From: Competibacteraceae bacterium UBA2792
Lineage (GTDB): Bacteria > Pseudomonadota > Gammaproteobacteria > Competibacterales > Competibacteraceae
DNA length: 15,385 bases
Direction: 5' to 3'
NCBI GenBank assembly: GCA_002352125.1
Contig: DEHU01000208.1
Location: 1 to 15,385, forward strand
Part shown: positions 8,172-15,385 of the stretch, in pieces
How positions within the stretch are numbered: the stretch's first letter is position 1
Layout of the letters: the number at the start of each line of letters is the position of its first letter
Program-made: the position numbers and the translations under genes
The notes under the pieces: generated by a model
The model's database searches: none
Told to the model about the DNA's origin: nothing
The model's input: the letters and a program-made list of their open reading frames with translations, nothing else

Positions 8172-9083
8172 ATGAGCCCAAAATTGGTAGCGTTGCTTAC
8201 TGGGATGTTATGGACCGCAGCAACCGTGGCGACTCCCGCCGATATTTTGCTTTTCGACGATTTTGATTCCGAAAACGGTGGCCAAGGCGTTCTCGTTTAC
8301 AATGGATTCAAAAATTGGAACGTGATTAACGGCAACGTCGCTTTGCTGGGCGAAGGGTTTTTTGACATCTACCCGGGACATGGTTTGTACGTGGATCTGG
8401 GAGGATCGTCCACCGACACTCCCGGCGTATTGGTTTCGAAGAAACGATTCACCTTGTATCCTGGCATCTCGTACACCCTAAGCTTCGAGTTGGGAGGCAA
8501 CCCCAACAACTCGGGTTCCACCGACACCGTTCGAGTATCTCTAGGCAAAGCTTATCGAGAGAGCTTCACGTTACTAAATACCGACCCCTTGACCAAGATC
8601 ACTCGGATTATCACCGTCGATACCCCAGTTAGCGGGAATCTTCGATTCAAAGATATCGGTAGCCGGGGAATAGACAGCGAAGGTTTGATTCTCGACAGCA
8701 TAGCCCTAGTTGCGGTCTCGGATGCCGAGAGCGAATGCAAGATAGCGCGCGTGACTGCAAACCCGAACACGCTCTGGCCACCGAACCATCAAATGGTGCC
8801 GGTCGAGATAACCGTCGCAACAACTGGCACCTGCAATCAGCCGCCGGGCTGTCAAATTCTCTCGGTAAAAAGCAACGAACCGGACAACAGCACCGGCGAT
8901 GGCGACACGGAACCCGACTGGGAAATAACCGGGAAACTGACCTTGAGCCTTCGTGCAGAGCGTTCTGGCAACGGTGACGAACGGGAATATGTCATCGCGA
9001 CGCAGTGCACTGACGAGACCGGCCTTCGCTCCACGAAGGACGTAATCGTCACCGTACCACACGACCGTGGCAAGGGTAATTAA
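8172..9083 (+). CDS. Secreted two-domain beta-rich protein, function unknown
   Basis: This is a 303-residue exported protein. A signal peptide spans about 1-21 (hydrophobic 5-20, cleavage near VAT-PAD). Residues about 24-183 look like a galactose-binding or lectin-like beta-sandwich known from many PEP-CTERM and related secreted proteins: FDDFDSENG, NWNVINGNVALLGEGFFD, GLYVDLGGSS, ISYTLSFELGGNP, DTVRVSLG, GLILDSIALV. Residues about 189-298 form the widespread LWPPNHQMVPV module, with SNEPDNSTGDGDTEPDW, LRAERSG and TVPHDRG. Its four cysteines (C189, C221, C227, C279) could form two disulfides. There is no PEP-CTERM tail, LPXTG signal or membrane anchor, so it is probably released or loosely surface-bound. 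An AAAAAAGG stretch lies about seven bases before the ATG. It converges with the TSUP transporter. The domain call is from remembered motifs; no activity can be stated. Confidence 0.8.
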   Translation: MSPKLVALLTGMLWTAATVATPADILLFDDFDSENGGQGVLVYNGFKNWNVINGNVALLGEGFFDIYPGHGLYVDLGGSSTDTPGVLVSKKRFTLYPGISYTLSFELGGNPNNSGSTDTVRVSLGKAYRESFTLLNTDPLTKITRIITVDTPVSGNLRFKDIGSRGIDSEGLILDSIALVAVSDAESECKIARVTANPNTLWPPNHQMVPVEITVATTGTCNQPPGCQILSVKSNEPDNSTGDGDTEPDWEITGKLTLSLRAERSGNGDEREYVIATQCTDETGLRSTKDVIVTVPHDRGKGN

Positions 9084-9235
9084 AGCCCGGCTGTATCAGG
9101 CAAGGTGCCGGCCGATCACGACAGACACCCTTGTCTCTGACGATCAGGACCACACGGAAACTGGGCGCGTTCGTCGCTGGCGGGGAGCGCACTCGGTTGG
9201 GCGCACTTGATGATCGGCTGCAACCTTTATTACGG
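9084..9235. other. Intergenic region between convergent genes
   Basis: These 152 bases separate the ends of the secreted-protein gene and the TSUP gene. A bidirectional terminator would be expected. I see only a weak hairpin near 9122-9136 (AGACA, loop CCCT, TGTCT) without a T run, and GC-rich self-complementary words (GCCGGC). No gene is visible. Confidence 0.4.
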
Positions 9236-10036
9236 CTAGCCTAATAGCATTTTGATACCAACCAGCGCCAGAAAACCGGCAAATACCCTTTTTAACATCT
9301 CCGTCGGCAGGGTATGGGCAAATTTCGCGCCCAGCGGTGCAGACAGCATGCTGACCAGCGCGATGCCGGCCAGTGCTGGACCGTAGACGTAGCCCAGGCT
9401 CCAGACCGGCAGATTGGCGGTGTTCAGGCCGGTGACGACAAAGCCGATGGAGCCAGCGAGCGCGATAGGCAGACCACAGGCCGCCGAAGTCGCAACCGCT
9501 TGGCGGATCGAGACATTGCACCACGTCAGAAACGGCACGGTCAGCGAACCGCCACCGATGCCGACGATGGCCGACACCGCGCCGATCACCCCACCGACAG
9601 CCAGCATGCCCGACGTGCCCGGCAAATTGCGGTGCGAGGCTGGCTTGGCGCCAAAACCCATCTGCGCCGACATGGCTAACACGAAAAGGGCGAACACTTT
9701 TTGCAGGGCAAAACTGGACAAGGCATCGGCCACGGCCGCGCCCAACCAAGCCCCGACGACGATGCCCGGCGTCAGTTGCCAGAAAACCGGCCACAGCACC
9801 GCACCCCGTCGATGATGGGCGCGCACCGAAGAGATGGACGTCACAACGATGGTCGCCAGCGAGGTACCGATGGCCAGGTGCATGATGATCGCGTCGTTCA
9901 TGCCCTGGCCACGAAAAATCCAGGCCAGTGCTGGAACGATAATTAGCCCGCCGCCCACGCCGAGCAGACCGGCCATGACGCCGGCGAACGCGCCCAACAC
10001 TAAATAAAGCAACAGAGTCAGTAAAATATGTTCCAA
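9236..10036 (-). CDS. TauE/SafE (TSUP) family anion exporter/permease
   Basis: This is a 266-residue polytopic inner-membrane protein of the TSUP family, which moves sulfite, sulfonates, sulfoacetate or other organic anions. The internally duplicated fold is visible. The N-terminal half carries GLLGVGGGLIIVPAL (23-37) and the C-terminal half IVGIGGGSLTVPFL (157-170), each followed by about three more hydrophobic segments. HLAIGTSLA (53-61) and AVATSAACGLP (180-190) are the matching conserved helices. I start at TTG 10036 because AAAGGA lies about ten bases upstream and the protein then opens MEHILLTLLL directly into the first membrane segment. The frame stays open to another TTG at 10117, which would add a polar 27-residue leader unlike the family. 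It is divergent from the NDUFA9-like gene. Substrate cannot be read. Confidence 0.88.
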   Translation of the reverse strand: MEHILLTLLLYLVLGAFAGVMAGLLGVGGGLIIVPALAWIFRGQGMNDAIIMHLAIGTSLATIVVTSISSVRAHHRRGAVLWPVFWQLTPGIVVGAWLGAAVADALSSFALQKVFALFVLAMSAQMGFGAKPASHRNLPGTSGMLAVGGVIGAVSAIVGIGGGSLTVPFLTWCNVSIRQAVATSAACGLPIALAGSIGFVVTGLNTANLPVWSLGYVYGPALAGIALVSMLSAPLGAKFAHTLPTEMLKRVFAGFLALVGIKMLLG

Positions 10037-10248
10037 GGTAGGATTATCCTTTATCGTGACCGTTCGTTCCGAAGAGAAGCGCGCGCCCGATGTATGGTAA
10101 ATTTCGCCACGAAGCAACCGGCGCGCACACCGCGCGCGAAACGGTCATTGTAAGAGCGGATTACCGGGTATGTCCCCGTCTCGATCACCGATTCCGTGGC
10201 GTCCGTCCGCCTCGGGCGACAAAAGAACAGCGAGGAGCATGCAAAGGC
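10037..10248. promoter_or_regulatory. Divergent intergenic region with an imperfect inverted repeat
   Basis: These 212 bases lie between the TTG start of the TSUP gene and the ATG of the NDUFA9-like gene, so promoters for both must lie here or overlap. GACCGTT at 10058-10064 is matched by AACGGTC at 10140-10146. GCGCGCGC at 10079-10086 and CGCGCGCG at 10131-10138 lie just inside, giving an extended imperfect dyad. The alternating GC words pair with themselves, which lowers the weight. No convincing -35/-10 pair is seen. Confidence 0.3.
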
Positions 10249-11199
10249 ATGAAAATCAATAAAGTCTGCGTATTGGGTGGCACGGGTTTCGTCGGTCGAC
10301 ATCTGGTGGCGCGGCTGGCCAACCGAGGCTACAAGGTCAAGGTTCTGACCCGGCATCCGCAACGGCACCGGGAAATCGAGGTGTTGCCCAACACCACGTT
10401 GATCGAAGCGGACGTCCACGATCCTACCGTGCTCTTGGAAAACTTCTCCGGCTACGACGCCGCAATCAATTTAGTGGGCGTTTTGCACGAGTACCCCCGC
10501 CAGAGCTTCCGCGCTGTCCACGCCGAATTACCCGGCAAGGTGGTAGAAGCTTGTCGAGCGGCCGGAGTCAAGCGCCTGCTGCACATGAGCGCCCTGCACG
10601 CCGACGCTGCCAAGGGGCCAAGCCAATATCTTTTTACTAAGGGCGAAGGCGAGCAAGCGGTAATGCGGGCGGAAGGTTTGGCGGTCACCTGCTTCAAACC
10701 GTCGATCATTTTTGCGCCCGACGACAATTTCTATAACCAGTTCGCCAACCTGCTCAAGACGTTCCCCGTTTTGCCGCTGGCTTGCCCGGACGCCCGATTC
10801 GCCCCGATCTACGTCGGCGACGTAGCCCAAGCCTTTGAGGTAGCGCTGGAGAACGATACGACCATCGGCCAGAGCTACGAACTGTGCGGACCGCGCGTCT
10901 ATACCTTCAGAGAAGTGGTCGAGGATATCGCCCGGATGCTGGGCTTGAAGCGGCTGGTGGTCGGTCTGCCGGACTCGATGGCGCGATTGCAAGCCAAGGT
11001 GTTGGGCTTGTTGCCGATCAAAGTCTTTACGACCGACAACTATCTGTCGCTACAAGTGGATAGCGTTTGCGGCTGCAACAGCCTAGATGCTTTGGGCATC
11101 ACCCCGCACTCGGTCGAAAGCATCATGCCGATGTACTTCGGCGGCATGATCCAGCGTCGGCGATACGATTCCTTACGCAAAGTTGCCGGCCGCGACTGA
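10249..11199 (+). CDS. NDUFA9-like NAD(P)-dependent epimerase/dehydratase family protein
   Basis: This is a 316-residue atypical short-chain dehydrogenase of the NDUFA9/complex-I-39-kDa-like group. A Rossmann dinucleotide site lies at the N-terminus (VCVLGGTGFVGRHLV, 6-20: G-x-x-G-x-x-G). It continues with VKVLTRHP (30-37), D55 and INLVGVLHEY (73-82), the NLVG feature of the group. MSALHADAAKGPSQYLFTK (113-131) includes YxxxK (Y127, K131), and GE-AVMRAEGL follows. FAPIYVGDVAQAF (184-196) precedes the C-terminal substrate lobe. There is no signal peptide, so it should be cytoplasmic or membrane-peripheral. The reaction is not known for bacterial members; links to quinone metabolism or complex I are suggested only for homologues. 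ATG 10249 is chosen because the protein begins just before the Rossmann strand and GAGGAG lies 11 bases upstream. The open 53-codon extension to 10090 reads as non-family sequence. Confidence 0.87.
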   Translation: MKINKVCVLGGTGFVGRHLVARLANRGYKVKVLTRHPQRHREIEVLPNTTLIEADVHDPTVLLENFSGYDAAINLVGVLHEYPRQSFRAVHAELPGKVVEACRAAGVKRLLHMSALHADAAKGPSQYLFTKGEGEQAVMRAEGLAVTCFKPSIIFAPDDNFYNQFANLLKTFPVLPLACPDARFAPIYVGDVAQAFEVALENDTTIGQSYELCGPRVYTFREVVEDIARMLGLKRLVVGLPDSMARLQAKVLGLLPIKVFTTDNYLSLQVDSVCGCNSLDALGITPHSVESIMPMYFGGMIQRRRYDSLRKVAGRD

Positions 11200-11214
11200 A
11201 AAACCACGCGCAAA

Positions 11215-11242
11215 CCCTTCGCTCGCTTGCGGGGGCGAAGGG
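11215..11242 (+). terminator. Possible hairpin terminator after the NDUFA9-like gene
   Basis: A perfect eight-base stem (CCCTTCGC at 11215-11222 with GCGAAGGG at 11235-11242) encloses a 12-base loop. It begins 16 bases after the stop codon. No T run follows, so it is not a classical intrinsic terminator; it could protect the mRNA 3' end or be a repeat-type element. The remaining bases to 11416 show no gene or clear signal. Confidence 0.4.
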
Positions 11243-11416
11243 CCTCCGCGAAAGGCCGCACAAAAGCGCTCCGAGCCCGATTACATTTCCGAATCGCTCT
11301 CAAAGATCCCCTGCGCTTTTCCTGGTCGCTTCAGAAGCTGCCCAAAATGCTTCTGTAAGATGTCCAATCGCGCAATCCTTCGAAAATGACGCGCCTGAAC
11401 GTGCCTTTCAAACGGC

Positions 11417-12076
11417 TCACTCTTTAGGTCCTCGCTCTCTTATGGCATCCCATGCGCCGGTCCAAAACCGTAGGCCGTGGGATGTTAGGTTCTTTGCGAG
11501 AATCTCGATATCCACCTCGGATTGAGGCGCGTACTCATTAGTCTCCAATTTTCCGATGCTGACTCCTTTGTAATTGTGCAGCTTGTCTTCGGACCATTTA
11601 GGCGTCACATAGTGCATCAGTTCGTGATAAATGATTTTCGCCAAAAGGATGGGAGACGCCTTTTTCTTTACGAAAACACCGTGGGGGGTTTTATCCGCCA
11701 AGGCATCGACCTGAATGAATTGGCCACTCGTGCCAACAATTTCCTCGTCACCGACATAGGCTTCGCTGCAAGACTGCACACCAATAGGCTCCGAAGTCAA
11801 TCCGCCCGCATCTTGCCGATGGCCGGCGTTGCCGAAATCGGTCCCGACAAAACCAAAAAGTGGGGTGGGTACAACATAGACCGCAAGATCTCTTGAAGCG
11901 ATCGGTGGTTTCGTATATCGATTGGTGACCACCACCGAGCCAAATTTAACTTTATTTTTACTATTTGAGTCGTACAGCTTGACAACCGGTTTCATTAAGT
12001 TTGAAACCTCCGAGCACAATTGACCCCAACCATAATGCATCTGATACGGATTGAGCAGCCAGATTTGCAACGCCAT
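11417..12076 (-). CDS. Putative HExxH zinc metallopeptidase, unknown family
   Basis: This 219-residue protein has a zincin-type motif: IIYHELMHYV, with H151, E152 and H155. The third ligand is not obvious. Candidates are H167, or Glu/Asp in EVDIEI (187-192) about 35 residues on, as in gluzincin-like or Asp-zincin-like enzymes. There is no signal peptide or membrane segment, so it is cytoplasmic unless exported by a dedicated system. Other features are LYDSNSKNKVKFGSVVV near the N-terminus, two Cys, and a C-terminus rich in aromatic residues (FWTGAWDAIRE). I do not recognise the family. ATG 12076 is chosen because GGAG lies about eight bases upstream. The longer open frame to 12313 runs antisense inside uvrA and is Gly/Arg-rich shadow sequence. 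The 5' part of the gene is clearly more AT-rich than its neighbours (about 30% GC in 11941-12000), suggesting acquisition. It could be an orphan peptidase or a toxin/effector. Confidence 0.75.
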   Translation of the reverse strand: MALQIWLLNPYQMHYGWGQLCSEVSNLMKPVVKLYDSNSKNKVKFGSVVVTNRYTKPPIASRDLAVYVVPTPLFGFVGTDFGNAGHRQDAGGLTSEPIGVQSCSEAYVGDEEIVGTSGQFIQVDALADKTPHGVFVKKKASPILLAKIIYHELMHYVTPKWSEDKLHNYKGVSIGKLETNEYAPQSEVDIEILAKNLTSHGLRFWTGAWDAIRERGPKE

Positions 12077-12133
12077 ATCGCACTCCAAATATTTCCGGTT
12101 TCGGTGGACGGATCGAGCCGCAACTGATAATTC

Positions 12134-12139
12134 AATATA
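12134..12139 (-). promoter_or_regulatory. Possible -10 element for the metallopeptidase gene
   Basis: On the minus strand the AT-rich patch reads GCTATATTGAATTATC, with TATATT as a candidate -10 about 58 bases before the ATG. No good -35 at 16-18 bases is seen, so the call is weak. It lies in the 104-base gap between uvrA and this gene, implying that the gene need not depend on uvrA transcription. Confidence 0.25.
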
Positions 12140-12180
12140 GCAGACGCCGGGACCGATACCCCTAAATCGCTCGCGCCGCG

Positions 12181-15006
12181 CTACCGCCCCAGCACTGGTG
12201 CTAAAAACCGCCCGGTATGACTGTCCGGGTGACGAGCGATCTCCTCCGGTGTACCCACCGCCACTATTTCCCCGCCCCCGCCCCCGCCTTCTGGCCCTAA
12301 ATCGATGATCCAATCAGCGGTCTTGATTACGTCCAAATTGTGTTCGATCACGACAATCGTATTGCCCCGGTCCCGCAATTCGTGCAGCACTTTCAACAAC
12401 TGCTCGATGTCGTGGAAATGCAGGCCAGTGGTCGGTTCATCCAGAATATAAAGCGTCTGGCCAGTATCGCGTTTGGACAACTCGCGCGCCAATTTCACCC
12501 GCTGCGCTTCGCCGCCGGATAGCGTCGTCGCGTTCTGGCCCAACCGGATGTAGCTTAATCCGACATCGGTCAGCGTTTGCAGCTTGCGCGCTACCATCGG
12601 CACCGCCTGATAGAACGCCAAAGCATCCTCGACCGTCATCTCCAATACTTCGTGGATGTTGCGGCCTTTGTAGCGAATATCTAACGTTTCCCGGTTATAG
12701 CGCTGGCCTTTGCACTGGTCGCAGGGCACGTAAATATCCGGCAGAAAGTGCATCGCCACCTGAATCACCCCATCGCCCTGACAGGCTTCGCAGCGCCCGC
12801 CCTTAACGTTGAAGCTGAACCGCCCCGGCTGGTAACCGCGCGCCCGCGACTCCGGCACCCCGGCGAACAGCTCGCGAATCGGGGTAAACAAGCCGGTATA
12901 GGTCGCTGGATTGGAGCGTGGCGTGCGGCCGATGGGGCTTTGGTCGATGTTGACCACCTTGTCCAACTGCTCCAGCCCCAGCAGATCGCGGCATGGCGCG
13001 GGCGCTTCGTTGGCGTTGTTCAAATCGCGGGCGGCGTAGCGGTACAGCGTGTCGTTGATCAAGGTGGATTTACCGGAGCCGGATACGCCGGTGATGCAGG
13101 TCAGCAACCCCAGCGGAATGTCGACGGTCAGGTTTTTCAGATTGTTGCCGCTGGCGCCGATAAGGCGTAACTGTTTTTTGGGATCGGGCGCGGTGCGCTT
13201 AGCCGGTAACTCGATCCGCCGCTGCCCCCCGAGAAAAGCGCCGGTCAGCGATTCGGCATGAGCCACGATGTCGGCGGGTGTGCCTTGCGCCACCACCCGG
13301 CCGCCGTGAACGCCCGCGCCCGGCCCCATGTCCACGACGTGATCGGCGGTGCGAATCGCGTCCTCGTCGTGCTCGACCACAATCACCGTGTTGCCGAGAT
13401 CGCGCAGCCGCAACAGGCTGGCCAGCAGCCGCGCGTTATCGCGCTGATGCAGACCGATGGACGGCTCGTCCAGCACGTACATCACCCCGACCAACCCTGC
13501 GCCGATCTGCGACGCTAGCCGGATGCGTTGTGCCTCGCCGCCCGATAGGGTGTCGGCGCTGCGCTCCAGGCTCAGATAATCCAGCCCGACGTTGACCAGA
13601 AAGTTCAGCCGCTCGCCGATTTCCTTGACGATCTTGACTGCGATTTCGCCGCGCCGGCCCGGCAGGTTCAGTTGGACGAAGAACTCGCGCGCCACGCCGA
13701 TGGGTAACGCGACGATCTCCGGCACGCTCCGGCCGGCCACGAACACATGGCGCGCGGAACGGGTCAAGCGTGCTCCCTGGCAGGACGGACAGGGCCGGCT
13801 GCTCAGATATTTCGCCAACTCGTCGCGGACCTGATTGGATTCGGTTTCCCGGTAGCGGCGCTGCATGTTGGGAATCACGCCCTCGAATGGATGATGCCGG
13901 ATGAAAAGATTCCCCCGGCTATTGGCGTATTCGAACCCAATATTCTCCTGGCCGCTGCCATAGAGAAGGATCGTACGGATCGGTTCCGGCAATTCCTGGA
14001 ACGGCTGTTCGACATCGAAGCTGTAATGCCGCGCCAAACCCTCGATCAGATGGAAATAAAAGGAATTGCTGCGGTCCCAACTGCGCACCGCGCCGTGCGC
14101 CAAGCTCAGATGCGGATGCACGACCACCCGCTCGGGGTCGAAGAATTGTTTGACGCCCAACCCGTCGCACTCCGGGCAAGCCCCGACCGGGTTGTTGAAC
14201 GAGAACAGGCGCGGCTCCAACTCGCTCAGGCTATAGCCGCACATCGGGCAAGCGAAGCCAGCGGAAAACAACAGTTCCGCCCGATCCGGTTCGTCCAAGA
14301 ACGCGATCCGGGCGATGCCGCCGGCCAGTTTCAGCGCGGTCTCGAACGACTCCGCCAACCGCAACCCCAAATCATCGCGAACCTTGAAACGGTCCACCAC
14401 CACTTCGATGGTGTGTTTGCGACGCAAATCCAGCGGTGGCGGGTTGTCCAGCTCGACCACTTCGCCGTCGATGCGGGCACGCAAAAACCCTTGGGCGAGC
14501 AATTCTTGCAACAACTTGACGTGCTCGCCCTTGCGCTCCTTCACCACCGGCGCCAGCAGCATCAATCGACTGCCCTCCGGTAAGGCCAACACCTGATCCA
14601 CCATCTGCCCCACAGTTTGGGCGTCCAGATCGATACCGTGATCCGGGCAACGGGGGATGCCGGCCCGCGCGTACAGCAGCCGCAGATAGTCGTAAATCTC
14701 GGTGATTGTTCCGACCGTGGAACGAGGATTGTGCGAAGTAGATTTCTGTTCGATGGAAATCGCCGGCGACAGCCCCTCGATGTGATCTACGTCCGGCTTT
14801 TCCATCAGCGACAGGAACTGCCGGGCGTAGGCCGAAAGCGATTCGACGTAACGGCGCTGACCCTCGGCGTAGAGCGTGTCGAACGCCAGCGAGGATTTGC
14901 CGGAACCGGACAGGCCGGTGATGACGATCAGCCGGTTGCGCGGTAGGTCGAGATCGATGTTTTGCAGGTTGTGGGTGCGAGCGCCGCGAATCTTGAGGGT
15001 GTCCAT
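12181..15006 (-). CDS. uvrA: Excinuclease ABC subunit A (UvrA)
   Basis: UvrA is the damage-sensing ABC-type ATPase of nucleotide excision repair; it dimerises, loads UvrB on lesions and acts in the cytoplasm. The protein has 941 residues, matching E. coli (940). Visible features are the start [20 protein letters not shown], Walker [10 protein letters not shown] (31-39), the [14 protein letters not shown] segment and the first zinc module [14 protein letters not shown] followed by CPEC. Then come signature [16 protein letters not shown] with [13 protein letters not shown], the second Walker [10 protein letters not shown], the zinc finger CEACQGDGV followed by CDQC, signature [12 protein letters not shown] and [11 protein letters not shown]. 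All catalytic elements are intact. ATG 15006 matches the family N-terminus. A TTG at 15042 would add 12 residues and has a better Shine-Dalgarno (AGGAAG, four to five bases upstream), so the true start is open. No LexA-type CTG-N10-CAG box is visible upstream. Confidence 0.97.
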   Translation of the reverse strand: MDTLKIRGARTHNLQNIDLDLPRNRLIVITGLSGSGKSSLAFDTLYAEGQRRYVESLSAYARQFLSLMEKPDVDHIEGLSPAISIEQKSTSHNPRSTVGTITEIYDYLRLLYARAGIPRCPDHGIDLDAQTVGQMVDQVLALPEGSRLMLLAPVVKERKGEHVKLLQELLAQGFLRARIDGEVVELDNPPPLDLRRKHTIEVVVDRFKVRDDLGLRLAESFETALKLAGGIARIAFLDEPDRAELLFSAGFACPMCGYSLSELEPRLFSFNNPVGACPECDGLGVKQFFDPERVVVHPHLSLAHGAVRSWDRSNSFYFHLIEGLARHYSFDVEQPFQELPEPIRTILLYGSGQENIGFEYANSRGNLFIRHHPFEGVIPNMQRRYRETESNQVRDELAKYLSSRPCPSCQGARLTRSARHVFVAGRSVPEIVALPIGVAREFFVQLNLPGRRGEIAVKIVKEIGERLNFLVNVGLDYLSLERSADTLSGGEAQRIRLASQIGAGLVGVMYVLDEPSIGLHQRDNARLLASLLRLRDLGNTVIVVEHDEDAIRTADHVVDMGPGAGVHGGRVVAQGTPADIVAHAESLTGAFLGGQRRIELPAKRTAPDPKKQLRLIGASGNNLKNLTVDIPLGLLTCITGVSGSGKSTLINDTLYRYAARDLNNANEAPAPCRDLLGLEQLDKVVNIDQSPIGRTPRSNPATYTGLFTPIRELFAGVPESRARGYQPGRFSFNVKGGRCEACQGDGVIQVAMHFLPDIYVPCDQCKGQRYNRETLDIRYKGRNIHEVLEMTVEDALAFYQAVPMVARKLQTLTDVGLSYIRLGQNATTLSGGEAQRVKLARELSKRDTGQTLYILDEPTTGLHFHDIEQLLKVLHELRDRGNTIVVIEHNLDVIKTADWIIDLGPEGGGGGGEIVAVGTPEEIARHPDSHTGRFLAPVLGR

Positions 15007-15145
15007 GCGACCGGGTTCATCCCGCAATGTGGAAATCGTCAAGTGTCTTCCTGCTCAGGATGTTGCTGGCTGCGATGTGAAACGGGCTGGAACTCCATGC
15101 TGCACCGAGTCCGCATCATGAAGATCCGGTTTGGACGCCAACGCA

Positions 15146-15385
15146 ATAAGACGCCACCCGAAAATCGCCTCCTCCCGCGCCTTAGGCTTTTTCAATCAAA
15201 CCTGGAACCGCATCGACTTCCAGAACCGTGCGCGGCGAACGACTGAGAACCGCTTCGACGATAGCCTGATTAGTGATGAGTCGCCGACTGTCGATCTGCC
15301 CATCGCGCACGGCCTTGGTCCACGGCAAGGCGTTTTTGCCCCAGGACTCAACGATCTTCGCATCGCTCAGTGGATCACGGCTCAT
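15146..15385 (-). pseudogene. Decayed class I SAM-dependent methyltransferase remnant
   Basis: The frame starts at ATG 15385 and reads 67 codons to TAA at 15182-15184. The first 56 residues match the N-terminus of a class I methyltransferase family (DPLSDAKIVESWGKNA-PW, then R-LITNQAIVEAVLSRSPRTVLE). In intact relatives VLD is followed by the SAM-binding loop (L/V-G-C-G-E-G-W) and about 15 more residues before a VDAVP-LI-A segment. Here VLE runs straight into VDAVPGLIEKA, so motif I is deleted in frame. After the TAA the same frame continues GAGGGDFRVASY (15146-15181), which also fits the family, and then homology is lost. Internal deletion, nonsense codon and missing C-terminus together mean no active enzyme. 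The family alignment is from memory. The gene may begin at or beyond the window edge. It lies upstream of uvrA on the same strand. Confidence 0.75.

Noticed and set aside
10037..10117. 27-codon extension of the TSUP protein to an upstream TTG
   Set aside because: The extension is polar and unlike TSUP N-termini; TTG 10036 has AAAGGA upstream and leads straight into the first membrane segment.
10090..10248. 53-codon extension of the NDUFA9-like protein
   Set aside because: The Rossmann strand normally begins within a few residues of the start; ATG 10249 has GAGGAG upstream and the extension has no family similarity.
12077..12313. N-terminal 79-codon extension of the HExxH protein
   Set aside because: It enters the 3' end of uvrA antisense, reads as Arg/Gly-rich sequence, and a good ribosome binding site precedes ATG 12076.
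15007..15145. LexA (SOS) box upstream of uvrA
   Set aside because: No CTG-N10-CAG palindrome was found between the pseudogene remnant and the uvrA start.
1..15385. CRISPR array, tRNA/rRNA, insertion sequence or phage genes
   Set aside because: No regularly spaced repeats, no tRNA-like cloverleaf segments, and no transposase, integrase or phage structural motifs were seen.

Overview
The window looks like the chromosome of a moderately GC-rich Gram-negative bacterium, most likely a gammaproteobacterium. The UvrA reads almost like the E. coli protein throughout. There are three lipoproteins with Lol-type sorting signals, an RND-type periplasmic adaptor and a BarA-like hybrid kinase layout. I cannot assign a genus. 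No tRNA, rRNA, CRISPR array, insertion sequence or phage gene was seen.

Left part (1-7644, all minus strand). In transcription order there is a DUF554 (YqgA-like) membrane protein, then three consecutive PotD/NspS-like solute-binding lipoproteins. A 1054-residue hybrid sensor histidine kinase follows (TM, Cache-like sensor, TM, HAMP, HisKA, HATPase, REC, REC, Hpt). After a 97-base gap comes the N-terminal part of a periplasmic adaptor protein cut by the window edge. The three binding-protein genes and the kinase are packed with a 4-base overlap, a 1-base overlap and an 8-base gap, so they look like one translationally coupled operon. No ABC permease or ATPase is present. The simplest reading is a periplasmic sensing system: inner-membrane-anchored binding proteins present small ligands (polyamine-like, or an unknown class) to the kinase sensor domain. 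The Vibrio cholerae NspS-MbaA pair is a precedent for that logic, although there the output is c-di-GMP and here it is a phosphorelay. This is the most interesting part of the window.

Middle part (7645-11416). A 527-base stretch without a convincing gene precedes a secreted two-domain beta-rich protein on the plus strand. It converges on a TauE/SafE-type (TSUP) membrane transporter on the minus strand. Divergent from that is an NDUFA9-like NAD(P)-binding Rossmann protein on the plus strand, followed by a hairpin.

Right part (11417-15385, minus strand). An orphan HExxH metallopeptidase-like gene, locally AT-rich at its 5' end, lies downstream of uvrA (nucleotide excision repair). Upstream of uvrA, at the window edge, is a decayed SAM-dependent methyltransferase. 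It has lost the SAM-binding glycine loop and carries a nonsense codon, after which residual homology continues.
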